DNA of 64,000 nt from Lepidurus packardi. Taxonomy: Eukaryota; Arthropoda; Branchiopoda; Notostraca; Triopsidae. Under the pieces are notes generated by a model. That model was not told the origin of the DNA, did no database searches, and worked only from the letters and a program-made list of their open reading frames with translations. Location of the stretch: NCBI GenBank assembly GCA_023053545.1, contig JAKZAN010000002.1:5440375-5504374 (forward strand). Direction: 5' to 3'. The position numbers and the translations under genes are program-made. Of this stretch, positions 1 through 12,400 are shown piece after piece (within the stretch, counting starts at the first letter, position 1; the number at the start of each line of letters is the position of its first letter).

Positions 1-454
1 GGTCACTTTCTTATTCGCGGTTCGGTTAGTTTCAGAGAGACTTGGGATTGGGTTGTCCGGGCTTTTAAATGCACTCTGGCAGACTTAAATTAAGCGAAGA
101 GCAGCTATACAATACCGTGTCGTGTGCTTATGGGCGAAAAGCTACTTGTCTCGCTAAGGCGACCGCATACAATTTGAACCAAATGAGAGAGAGAGAGAGG
201 AATCTAAATTACGTGAATTTGCATTAACAATGCTGTAGGGGGTAGAGCTCTCGACTTTCGCTTCAAGTCCTAAGGTAATTCTCTCCCACCACAAAAAATA
301 ATAATAAAATAGAGTGAAAAGAGTGTCCTTAAGAAAGAGAGAAAAATCTAGTTTCTGACAGTTTCTTGTCGTTATGCACGAAGTAGTTAATTAAGGGCAA
401 AGAGAAATTAAAGAAAAAATGAGTGAAAGAAAATGGAAAAAAATAAAGTACGGT

Positions 455-1110
455 CACGACCTTCTCACGTCACGGAAGTGTCAGCATATTCAGGATAAAA
501 ACTGTTACTGAGAGCTTTGTAAACTGTGTTACGCGTAGAAGTAAACAGTAACCATAATAGCAAGCGGGGGACGCTCCGTAGCACCTATGTGACGTCATCA
601 ACACAAGTTTGAGGGCTCCTAATTGGTGACCGGCTAATCAGAAAGAACTGAAACACAATGCCTCGTTTTTAAACCAATACACGCTACAGCTTCCAACCAC
701 GATCTCAACTTTCTTCAGAATCTCGATTTTAAATCCATGTTAGCTCATTTTAAGAAAGTTTTTCAAGGAAATTTGCCTTTTGAAGAAGTTCCCATACTCT
801 CGACCTATGGTGTCGGTATTTTTGTGATAAGAATGTTTTACGCATAACTTCGTAAACTTTGCAGACTTTGTAAACTGTGTTACGTTAAGAAGTAAACAGT
901 ACCCAGGACGTTCCATAGCACCTCTGTGACGTCATCAACACAAGAAGGCTCCTAACTCATGAACGGCTAATCACAAAGAGTTGAAACAAAGTGCATCGTT
1001 TTAAACTAACACAAGCTCCCCATTCCATCCACAACCTCAACTTTCTTCCAAATTTGAGCTCAATGTTAAATCGATTTTACCTCGTAAGATTTTTCAACTG
1101 AAATTGGCAC
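455..1110 (+). repeat. Two adjacent copies of a TGACGTCA-bearing dispersed repeat
   Basis: Two similar blocks, about 455-770 and 835-1110, share a cysteine-poor non-coding pattern. Each has a stretch resembling 'gtaaactgtgttacg', then 'agaagtaaacagta', 'tagcacct', TGACGTCATCAACACAAG, a 'ggctcctaa' block, 'cggctaatca', and a run ending 'catcgttttaaac'. The perfect TGACGTCA octamers are at 590-597 and 927-934. Related copies recur inside Evi5 introns near 12000-12640, 18985-19200 and, inverted, near 22620-22770. No coding capacity is seen, so this is probably a non-autonomous interspersed element. Boundaries are approximate. Confidence 0.65.
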
Positions 1111-4100
1111 TTTTGAAAAGTTCCCGTACTGTCTCACGCTGCTCGATGAAACTTTGCAGAAAGTCACGTCATATGTGGAAGTCGTTTGCACTTGGCACAT
1201 GTGTGTCTGTGTACAGAATCCAGTCCCCCCCCCCCCCAGGAACCAAGTCCATTAACGGTTTTCATGTTTCATTTTCTCTGGCTCTCATGTTGATGACGCC
1301 AAGAATGAAGGTATCGTGTTCCACCACAAAGGATTCCATGAAGGGAGCGAAAACCAATTTTGAGTGAAGAGCTGAAGACATTCAATTCCAACGATCGTTA
1401 AAAGAACATTCTTATTAGCCTTTTATGGCGCTACGATACAGATTAGTTTTCTGGTTTTCTTAATGGAGAAAGAGGGAGGTTTCTTGGAGTAGGGGAGGAG
1501 ATGGCCGTGTCAACATTGCATACTTTGCTTGCTTCTTTGGGAAGGAGATTAATCTTGGAAGTGATGGCTTGGAAAAACACAACTGCTGCAGAAATACTGT
1601 TGCTGCTTAAGCTTAACGCAAGGAGATGAGTTTATCGGACAAGGTTTCTCGTTTCTTTTTTTTATTTTTTTTTATTTTTTTTAACACTCAGTCAGAGAGC
1701 CTCTTTTGCGTAAGGGGATCGGCATAGATCCCAGCGTGTTTTATTGATCGATGAATGTGTTAGTGGTACCAGAACTGGGTGTTCGGGAGTCGGACCTTGG
1801 AGCCGAAGTAATGGATGAAAATCCAGTGTATTGACGATGGTCTCAAAAGTCATTGACAAAAAAAACTTTCTCCTTGGCGTGCAGTCACATTTTTTGGGAT
1901 TTTTCGTCAAGAAAAAGGAAAATAAAAAAAAAAATCGAGATTTTCTACTCGCGCATGAAACCCACGATTGGCATTTACGTTAGAATCGTGAATGGAGCAG
2001 AAAGCTATATTGGGGCTCTCCCCAGTCCATTTCTTTTTGTCCTTTTTTTGGGTAAGTGCAAAACTTAAAGAGGCTTTTTCACTTTGTGATTTCCATGGGG
2101 CCCCGGAGACCATTTCCGGGGACGCTTGGACGTGAATTGCGCCGGAATTGAGCCCACGAGAGTCCTCGATGTCCCGTTATACGTCCAGGGGAATCAGGAA
2201 GCTTGTATGCAATTCTCGGGGATCTCGAGGAATCCATCGCTTGAAGTAATAGTCGAAGAAGAAGAAGAAGAGGGGAGTCTTAGGTTAGAATCGTTTATGT
2301 AATAGGGTCTAAAGTGGATAAAAAGATGGATCATAAAAAAGGGGTTTTTACTTCCATTTTCCAGGGATTTCCTTTCAATATTGATGAACGTGAGATGATA
2401 AGCGAGAAACTTAGGCAATGAAACTAACCAAAGGGGAGGGTTTTGTAGAAAATGAAAGTGAAAGAACTTTCTCGGCTTCTGTAGGGAAAGTTGATCATTT
2501 TTTTTGTTTTTTTTGCTGTCAGGTTTCTCAAAAGAAAGATATGGAGCGAAGGAGTAGCTAAAGTATCTGGTCGTGAGTTGAGATAGAAAGTTGAGAAATT
2601 TTCTCCCATTTTTTTTTTATTATTTTTGTTTTTTTTATTATTGTATTCACTTTATTCACTGTATTCATCTACACTTACTTTTTCCTCCCGTGAAAGAGCT
2701 GTCTTCCTTTCACCGGGGATTTGGGCATATTTCTTCGAGGGAAGAGAGATGAAAGCCAAGAGAAAGAAGCTGAGAATAAAAAACGAAAAATAGGGAAGAG
2801 GTCGAGCAATAATTTCGTGTTACAAGACAAGAGAAAGACATACATCTTCCCATTGATTCTCATCAGACAAGTCGGAAGATTCTCAGCACCAGGAATTATG
2901 GTGGAAACTGTGGGACAGGTATATGGGAAAGTGTCACTTGGAATAGGTGGCACGAAGTCCAATTTTTCCCGAGATTAGACTTTTATATACGCGACGAAGG
3001 TGACGCGAGTATCACGCACCGGATTGACCTCGGAATGAGCGTGTCATTCTGAGTTATGTCGCGTGGTAACCTCTTCAGAGAGTGCAGTTTGGCTCTTCAG
3101 ATAGTGTAGTTTGGAAGGTTAACTGGAATGCCCGTGTCTGGGCATTCCCTCCGGATACCCTTGGGTCGCATTCCTGACGCGGCAGAGATTTACCCGACAG
3201 CGACCTCTGACCTACGGTCCCTGCATTCTTGACCTATCTTCTTAGCCAGAGAGGGCGAGAGGATGACAGGGTTTGTAACTCGACGCTAGAGCTCTTTTAA
3301 GTCCCTTTTAAGTCGATAACAGATGCATTTGGGAGATAGGAGAAGTACAGATGGAGCTGAAGTACTGTTGGACTGACATCGAACACTTTCAACGCCCGTT
3401 TTAACGGTCCGTACACGTGCGAACACGTGCTTTGCTTGTTGGATTACCGCGCCGGGGAAGCCATTAGGCCGCCATTTGTCTTCCAGCTCATTTTTTTTTT
3501 TTTCTTTGTCCGAGTTGATGTGTTGGACTAACCAAACCTAAGTAGAACACTATTATTACCTCATTTTGAGTACTTCCGTTACGACATTAAGGACTGGTCG
3601 TTAAGGATTGGATTGTTTTTTTGTAAATTGCTGAAGCGTATGCCCGGAGGCATATTGCGGTAGATTGTGTTTGTTGTAAAACGTTTAGAATTGCCAATCA
3701 AAGCGGTCGATGGGTTGTGGGTTTGTGGGGGGCAGGGTGGTCCGACAACTTTCTAGAAACTAAACCGAACTTGCCAGTTCTTTTCAAATTTCTCGGAATT
3801 TGATTTGTTTGATGTTTATTTGTTTGGTTCGAACTTTATGTGTGGAGTTCTTTATTCATTTAGATTTATTTCCTTATTTGGATTAGTTAAATTTGTGTTC
3901 GTTTAAGGCAGAGTTGATTTACATTGTAAATTACGTAAATGGTAAATTATGTAAATTGTGATTTACATTGATTTACATTGTTTACTTAGTAAGTTTGAAT
4001 CGAAGTTTGAGTTAGGGTAATTAGGGTTTTTTTATTTGTAGTTGTATTTGTTATTTATTTTAGTAATTTTATTGCGTTGGGATTTCGTTTCATTCTGGAT

Positions 4101-4198
4101 TTACATAATTGCTATTATTTGCGTTGGAATTTTTTAGATCATTGTTTTCCGGAACTAAATCGACCTATAATGTTCATTTCATGCTAAGTTATTCATTT

Positions 4199-4724
4199 GA
4201 TTTTTTCCCCGCATTAATTTATGGCGCATTTATTGCATTTAATTCTGTTTTTCCTTCATGTCATTCTTGAGTCTTACCTACTCCTGAACAGGATTCTGAA
4301 TACTAATTTGGAAGTTATCCGAGTTTCTCATTTTCTTCAATCTAATTTCGCTAATTTTATCTACATTTTACTTCGTATATTCATATATGAAGTTCTTAAT
4401 TCATATATTTCAACTTCTTGAGTGAAAGAAGCATGATCTAGATTGTCTTTAAGCAGTTTTCACTATCTATGTAGGCTTTGATTTTTTCCCCGAACTAATT
4501 TATGGTGCATTTATTGCATTTAATTCTGTTTTTCCTTCATTTCATTCTTAAGTCTTATTTACTCCTGAACAGGATTCTGGATGCTAATTTGGAAGTTATC
4601 CGAGTTTCCTAGTTTCGCTAATTTTATCTACATTTTACTTCGTTTTTAATTCATATATTTCAACTTGTTGAGTGAAAGAAGCATGATCTGAATTGTCTTT
4701 AAGCGGTTTTCACTATCTATATAG
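4199..4724 (+). repeat. Direct duplication, about 280-base period
   Basis: Bases 4199-4475 and about 4479-4724 are imperfect direct copies. Both begin with 'gattttttcccc' and contain 'atttattgcatttaattctg', 'actcctgaacaggattctg' and 'agtgaaagaagcatgatct', and both end near 'ggttttcactatctat'. The second copy carries a short internal deletion. No protein is recognisable in either copy. Confidence 0.75.
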
Positions 4725-5707
4725 GGTTGAGGGCGTGGAGTTCGTTTCTGGTGTCTCTTTATGGGCAAAATGAACCGTTAGGGCTCGAAAAAGCGAGAGG
4801 ATTGACCTATGTAGCTTGTTCCTTGTTGAAGGGGGCTGGTCGTTGCGTTGCAGGATGGAGAAAGGTAAAGGAACTCATCTCAGTCCGTATTCTTATTAGT
4901 AGTAAAGCTTTACGCTGTAGGGACAGGTGTGTTTGTGTACTGTGGCTTTTTATTTTAGCTTCATTTCGAGTAGTACCAAGCACTAGACTCGAGTGGAATA
5001 GTGACTGCCACTGTTAGTTGATGCTTACCATCAGCACTGCACTGATTGCCAACATTGTGGGAACTTTGTTCTACTTTCAGACCTTAAATTTCAAACATTT
5101 CAACCTCGAAGTCGCGTTGTTCACGTTTTGTTTCAAGTTAGTCCAAACTGCTACCAAAGTTCTTTATCCCCCCACGTTATTGGATCTCGACTACCCTGCT
5201 GGTACCTCCGGCGAAAGGGAGCAGGAAAACTGTCCGATAAATTCGTTTGTCGAGTTAAAGTCACTACGTGGACGGAAAGAGTCAAATCGGAGCAGCCATG
5301 GTTCTTCATCAAAGGTGGATTTATGCAAAAAGCGAACCCATGGCCCTGACGGTCTACAAAAGGTGACATACTACGTTATACTACCTAATCTTTTATTTAA
5401 AAAAAAAAATAAAGAAAAAAAAAAAAAAATCGCCGAATGTGACGAGCTTAGCCAAGTAGAAATCTCCCGTTCGCCTGCTTTTGGGGGAATGTTCATGCTC
5501 GCGGACTGTACAGTACAGTGTGGAGTGTCTTTGAATTGGGATCAAGGTAAACCAGCGACGATAATTTCTTGCACTTTTATTTCGAAGGCTATTTAGAAAA
5601 AAGGACACGACCTGTACTTTTTATTGTGTACGAAAAAGAAATGGCTCTAGGACATGCGTTTAGAAAGCACGTGTGAATGCGTTTTGGCCTTGGAACCCAA
5701 AGTTTGT

Positions 5708-5990
5708 TAAATTAATTTTGTTAAATAATTTAACCAAATAATTTATTAATTATAATAAATAAATCAATAATTTTAAATTAATTTTGTTAAATAATTGAAA
5801 AAATAATTCATTAATTATAATAAATAAATCAATAATTTTAAATTAATGTTGTTAAATAATTGAACAAATAATTCATTAATTATAATACAAAAATCATAAT
5901 TTTAAATTAATTTTTTTAAATAATTGAACAAAATAATTCATTAATTATAATAAATAAATCAATAATTTTTAATTCATTTTGTTAAATTAA
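5708..5990 (+). repeat. AT-rich tandem repeat, about 66-base unit
   Basis: About four copies of a unit containing 'aaattaattttgttaaataatt', with the variable middle 'gaacaaataattcattaatt' and the end 'ataataaataaatcaataatttt', follow each other with a spacing of 65-67 bases (starts near 5708, 5775, 5840 and 5905, with a partial copy near 5970). The units are almost pure A and T. This is a minisatellite. Confidence 0.8.
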
Positions 5991-6919
5991 CTTTGTTCTG
6001 ATTAATTCTTCAATTAGTTTTCTTAATTGAGGTAGTTGAGGAAAAGCCGTTTTTTAGGTTAACAACTTGACATTCTTATTTTAAAAAAAAAAATATTTTA
6101 TTTCATGTTTAGTTTATGGCGTTGGTGAATAAGGCGAGGGCGTCTAACAGTAACGTGGCCTTTTTTGTACAAGTCCAAACAGGCCTTGATGCGTGTCGTG
6201 TTCCTGGATAAGTAACTGTACTGTTTGGGAAGAATTGGGAAGAATTTGAAAAGATGGCGAATTGAACTTTCTTACGGTTTGGGATTACAAATTTGGGTAC
6301 GGAATTAAGAATTAAACGTGGTTTTCTCATGGGAAATGGAAAGCTTTGGATCACTTGGATTCGTGGCTCTATGACTGGGAAATTTCTTACAATTAATTGA
6401 GTTAGTGTCTGAGCGACATTGTTGACGGTTTTGGCATGTAAACTTGTTGTTGACCAAAAACGCAGAAGAATCTGCGCATAATTGGTGCGCTATTAGGCAG
6501 AAGAGAAAGAAGGGCCCCGCCTTAGCCCAAAGGGTATTTTTTTTTTTGGGCTCTTTGGATGATTCTCTCAAATTTATAGGAGAGAAAATAGAAAGCAGGT
6601 CACGATTATCGACTTACCGAGTATAGGAAAACGGCACAGGGCCATGTCAAAGCACAATCTAATCCCTTAGCCTTAGCCCTGGAAAAATCACGGCTGGTTC
6701 TATGCTTGAGGGGCGTTTCAATCAACTAATTAGCTGAGTTGCAGGACAAGGACGGATACAGCACACGCTACACGGCTTGCTGCGTTCCGCTAGCTAATGT
6801 AATAGTAGAATTCTAATCGCTTGGAAACCTATTTCCTTTAGGAACGAGACTTAGTCGCACGAAAAAAACAACAAAAAATGTGGCTTCAAATATAGTGTAT
6901 TGCAAGTAGTTGATCATTA

Positions 6920-7340
6920 GTTGTCCAGAGATGGCGCTGATGTCGTACCCTTTCTCATGGCACGACCAGAAGTTTCGTGTTTTAAGCACGGAAGTTACAC
7001 ATTATGCGTGTTAGCCGTGTTCAAATAGGGACAGGAAGCCATGGCATGGCACGTCCGTGACGGCAAGAGCCAAACAAGTCATTTTCAAAACCATAACAAA
7101 CATCAGCGCCATCTGTGACTGTTTCGCATTACTAAACTACCGTATACGGGAGCTTTAGTACTACTCGCGTCTATAGAAACCGTTGAAAAGATCTGATTTG
7201 GTTGACTTTCCCAAACCATAACAAATATCAGCGCCATCTGTGACTGCTTCCCATCACTAAACTACGGTATACGGGAGCTTTAATACTACTCACATCTATA
7301 GAAACCGTTGAAAAGATGTGATTTGGTTGACTTTCCCCCT
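6920..7340 (+). repeat. 125-base tandem duplication beside a dispersed repeat
   Basis: Two near-identical copies lie at about 7088-7212 and 7213-7337. Each begins 'aaaccataacaaa', contains 'catcagcgccatctgtgact' and 'gtatacgggagctttа'-like text, and ends 'ttggttgactttccc'. The core 'catcagcgccatctg' appears inverted at about 6925-6943, and a diverged third copy lies at 14442-14510 inside Evi5 intron 1. Bases 6950-7075 between the inverted and direct cores contain 'aagcacggaagttacacat', which also occurs in the TGACGTCA repeat family. The arrangement looks like a short mobile element with copies on both strands. Confidence 0.65.
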
Positions 7341-9411
7341 TTAAATTGCGTCCAATTGCCAATTCCTTGGCCTATTACCTCGCTATTCTACTTTAAATTG
7401 CGCTCAAAGGACGCAAAGTGAAAAGAAACGAATTTATGCTCACGAAATTCCTTGGTTAACAAATATGTCACAAGAGGAACAGGATTTATGTCATGAATGT
7501 CGCGTGAAAGGATTTGGCTGTTTTTGGAGGAAGGTGGGAGGTTGGAAATGAAGTCAAAAAAAGAGAGTGCGAACCTTTTCCTGAGGTTGCGTTGAGTTGC
7601 GGTGGGCCGGTGGCGTCAGATAGAAACGCAGTGAGAAGATCCTGCTTTGTCTTCATTAAGTCTCTTTTTTTTCTTTTCTTTTTTTTTTTGGCGTCAGGGC
7701 ACGTTTGCAACGACGACAGCGGACAAAAATGATTAGCCATTGGCTCGAGGCAAAGAAAAGCCGTAGCCCACCCTCGACTTCCTTATTTTTTTTTCTTTTA
7801 GGGCTATTGCTTCGGTTCAGTTCGCTCTGTCGGGGGATGCTGCGGCCCAAAGAGAAGAGAAAGAAGAACTGACGACAGAGTGGTGTGTACTCTCTTTTTC
7901 TCCCCTGTAAGAGGCAGATGACGTTGACAAAAAACGCTATTCTATCGTCTTTTCACATTCCACAGCTTCAGGGTTTCGCTTTTTTTTTATTATTATTATT
8001 ATTATTTTTTTTATTATTATTTTCGCCCCTCTGTGGTACCAAGGAAAGTAGCTCAGCGTTCGGCACGACACAAGAAGGAACAAAAAATACCATAGGGGGA
8101 GAAAAGTCACGCAGTGGGACTCTTCGAGGCATTACTAGTTTCCCGAATCTGGATGAAACATGTGGGAAGATCTTCCAAAATTGCATCTCGGGATAAAATC
8201 TAATAAAAAAAATTTCTCACAGTATAGTAATTTTTTTTATTATTTTTTTCTAAAGAAAATGTAAGAGAAATTAGACAATAACTTTCGGATAGCTTACTCT
8301 TATACTTTAAACAAGTTTTTTTCTTTTTTTTTTTTTTTTTGAAGAACTTGCCTTATTATCAACTTAAAGCATATGGTTGATATAACGTTAGTGAATCAAA
8401 TTCATTATGTTTAGGTTTCATACTCTCCAGATTACTCTTTGAACTTAAAAGAAAAGGAAGTACTTTCTAAAAAAAAAAAATACTTTCCATTTTTGAGGAA
8501 AAAAACTAAAACTAAAAAACTAAAACTACTTCCTTTTCTTGTAAGAAAAGGAAGTAGTTGTACTTTTGAGCATATGGATGATGGACAGTACCGTTATAAG
8601 TCAAATTCATTTCCATTTAGGTTTAATCTGCGCCCTTGCAGTGCTTTTTTTTGTCTTTTTGGGAGTGGGTGGGGAAGAGGAAAGAAATTACCGTTGTAGA
8701 TATTACTTGCTATACAGCAGATCGATATAAGGTCCCTGAGAGGAGAAAAAGTTTGGCTCCAGATTGGGGTATTGTTGTCAGAATACCAAAACAAGCTAGA
8801 AAAAGTGCTCCATCAGGGTTTTGAGTTGTTTCAGATTTCATAATACTTTTCTTGTCTTTCTTGTGGGGGGGGGATCTTTGCCTGGGCAATGTTTGGAAGC
8901 TCATGGATTCTCTGTGACTTTATGGGCTTAATTTATTGTCGAGTATGAAACGCTACTGTTGGAGCGTATGGGCTTTGAAAGAAAGGAAAATGGAATAATA
9001 AGTTGAAGAGCCAAAGCAAGATGAGGCTGTATAAGAAGATTTACTAGTGTGCCGAGTAAGCGTTATCGAAAAGCCTCCCCCCGTTTTCTCTCTCTCTCTC
9101 TCTCTTTCTCGGCCAAATTCCGAGATTATTTGTCTTGTTACAAAAACATACTTTATAGTCCACAGGGGCAAGTACAAGGGCGCAAGATTGTATAGATTGT
9201 CCAGCATTGCGCGTGTACTGTGTTCCAGAAAGGAAAACGTTCATGTCCGAAAATGTTTTTTATTTTTGTAAGGATTTATTTTATTTTTTATTTTTTTTAC
9301 AGACATGGTACAGCATTGGGCGTGATTCCGGAGTCAGGAGGCGGTTTCCATGGAGGCAATAGTAGTCCTCCAGCGCATTCCGCCCCAGCCGCTTTGTTGT
9401 TACATTTCGCT

Positions 9412-12400
9412 ATGACCCCGCCCATTACCCCCTCGTCTTCGCCGACCAACTTACACGAAAACGGAGCAGAAGACACGAACAACATGGTAGCCACGCCCCC
9501 GGTTGAAACGAGTACGAGTGAAGTGAGAGTCTCTCCACCACGCCCATCCGTCCTCGTCCCGCCCCAGAATGACGCAATATCGCGCAAAATGCAAAACGGC
9601 CATTGCCCGACAGCCCCGCCCCCTTTGCCCACGCCCTCGGTTTTGTCCGAAGAAGAAGCTGCCCTTCTAGCTAAACTTGAAGCTGCCAACAAGTACATTT
9701 TTTTTATTTATTTCCTTTTATGACATTTGTATGACTTATATTTTCCTTAATTTGATTTAAAGTATAATGTATTTCAATTTCAATTTTTTTATTATAATAC
9801 GCCCGAGCAGACCAGATTTAGTTTAATTAGCTTTATTTTAAGATTTTTAATTTAGTTTAATTTACTTAGATTTTTTTGTGATTTTTTTATTTCTGTTATT
9901 TCTTTTTTTGAATTATTGGTATTTATTTATTTGATTTTTTTAATGCGGCTTGAGCGTGTTACCGTACATTAATTTAATTGATTTAATTTAGTTTAGTTTA
10001 TTTACTTAATTCGTGGAAGAAAAATTGTGGAATATCTTTTTTTCTTCCACGAATTAAGCAAATAAACTAAACTGGAATATCTTTAAAAGTCGTCGTTTTT
10101 TTTTACTTTTATGCAATTTGTATGACTATGTATATAATTATATATTTAGTATAATTATATTTTCCTTAATTTGATTTTATTTAAGTATAATTTATTTCAA
10201 TTTTTTTATTATAGCACGCCCAAGCAGACCAGATTTAGTTTACTTAGAAGTATTTTTTGAATTTATAATTTGATTTTTTTAGATTAATTTATTTGAATTT
10301 ACTTCAATTTTGTTTTTTATTTTTGGATTTCTGTTCTTTCTTTTTTTTATTTGTATTTATTTATTTGATTTTTAATGCGGCTTAAACGTGTTACCATACA
10401 TTTTTTTAAATTGAATTGCGGGCATAGGCTGAAAGCCTGTTGCCTGACTTGTTTATTGTCAAATCATTTACATGATTTAGTCTTAAAAACTTTATAACAA
10501 ATTAGGGGGGGGGGATAGGGAAGTGGGTAGGGGTAAGAGTAGGAGGAGCAGTATCAAGTAATATGTTTCCGTGTTATTGGGAGGTTGAGGTGCAGAAAGT
10601 CCGTTTGGTCTCGGAAAGAAAGAGTTTAACAGCAGGGAAAAGTTTTGGGTTCCCTGACTTTGGCTTCCCTTCAACAAGCGGATAAATCTTTCACCTTTTA
10701 CCGTACATTAATTTAATTGATTTAATTTGGTTTAATTTAATTTAGTTTAGTTTAATTCAGTTTAGTTTATTTACTTAATTCGTGGAAGAAAAAGTTTGGC
10801 CCAAGTTCGTAGGAATATCTTTAGAAATCTTCGTTTTTTACCCCAATTTGTATACAATAAGGCTTTGTATACCGGCGTTCCCATTTGGGCGTCAATTTCA
10901 CGTAGGTTCTAGGAAAACGTGGAAGCGGTTTTATGAATATAGAGTTGGGCGACCTTGTTTTAGGACTATAAAATTCACAATTTAGGGGGTGAGCCCAAAT
11001 TCGTGGGTGGTGGAGGGAGGTTTTAAGCTTTTAAATTTTTCATAATTCCTTTTATGAGAAACTTAAATTGGTGGTTTGAAGTGAGCAATCAAGAACGCGT
11101 GTTCAAGCCGTCTGGTTCTGCGGGTCTAAACAGAAACAGAAGAGCTGCAAAATTGAGCACACAGTCTACTCGGCTTCAAGTAGGCAAAGGGAGAGGCGAT
11201 CTGCATAAGAGGCTAGATCGAAACCAGACTTTCTGAAGTGCTCTTGGATAGTCATACTTTGTAGTGATTAAGCTCAAAAAGCTTTGTACAAAAAAAAGAA
11301 GTTCTTCCTTAATCAGAAAAACAAGGGAAAAACGCCCCTCTGCTTCTTTTCTGTTGTTTTAATTCATGGGTGAGATCTCAACTTTCTAGTTTCCAGAGTC
11401 AAAGCAAGCCAAAGTTGATGCCTTTTCATGGGGTTCAGAGAGTTCCTAATCAATTGAAAGGGCGTGTTACCCCTTGGATTTGCTGCAACGATGCCCCGCG
11501 TCTACATCTTTATTTCTGCCCCAGGATCGATAGGATTTTTGCATAGCACGCGTTGCCCAGGTTCTCGGGAAGACGACGATAACACTCCTGTGCTTGTGTT
11601 ACGGGCAAAGGATCGTTTTTCTCCAACTTGTCCCTCTTTTTAAATTGGATTTGCCGAGTACCTCACAATTCCAAAGTTCGTTCATTCCTTTCTCCTGAAA
11701 TAGGACGGGCTGTTGAATGTGGACGTCTAATACCATCCATGCTTGTGTGTAAGGTCTGCTCAACGCATTGAGCCCGCTTCTTTTTTTCGTTTAATTTTTT
11801 TATAAAAAAAGAAAATCTTGAAAATGAATGGGGAAATAGACATGGGCTTCCTATTCATACCAACTGGGCGAGATTATTGAACTCCGTTTGGACAGATATA
11901 GGTTGAAGATAAGGAGTGGGGTACCAGATGTAGCAAACCCTTAATATTGGCACCCAAGTTCACAACAAAGTCTTTCTGACGTCACAAACGTATCAAGATT
12001 CGCGTTACCATGCGCCGTAAGACACGATTTGGCATCCGTGACGTCATAACGAAGGAGCAGTTAAGCTAATAAAGGCATAAAATTACAAAATAAGGTCACG
12101 TGACTTTGACGTCACAAACATCATCTGTGGCACGACGAGAGTTTTTTTTTAAAAAAATTAAGTTTTTTAAGCATGGAAGTACACAGTAATCATGTTAAAC
12201 ATGTTAAACGAGCTGAGCCATGCTATGACACGTCCGTGACGTCATGAGTGAAACATTCAAATGCGCATAACTCCTGAACGTCTGTTCAGACAAATTTGAA
12301 ACAAAATTCGTCGTTCTTAGAATCTTGCAGCCTACGTGAAGCGTTCAGAATCTCAAGATCTTGGATTGTTATGCTTTTAAAGGTGGAAGGGAGTAGAGTT

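Larger units (their letters stand above)
1..9302. other. Gene-free, repeat-rich upstream region
   Basis: I found no exon here that I can assign to a protein family. The open frames are short, low in complexity, and often exist on both strands of the same T- or A-rich stretch. The region contains microsatellites (GA at about 191-202, GAA at about 2252-2270, TTA around 7987-8025, CT around 9088-9107) and several duplicated blocks listed separately. It may include the promoter or 5' untranslated exons of the Evi5 gene that starts at 9412, because the frame of that exon stays open up to its splice acceptor at 9301-9302. Nothing in the sequence fixes a transcription start. Confidence 0.6.

Noticed and set aside
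5018-5596. 192-codon open frame with a possible exon ending in AAG|GTGACA at about 5361
   Set aside because: No recognisable domain; overlapping frames are open on both strands, the 3' half is poly-A encoded lysine, and the phase does not fit the next Evi5 exon.
5708-5990. Regularly spaced repeat considered as a CRISPR-like array
   Set aside because: The units are directly tandem without unique spacers, almost pure AT, and the genome is eukaryotic.
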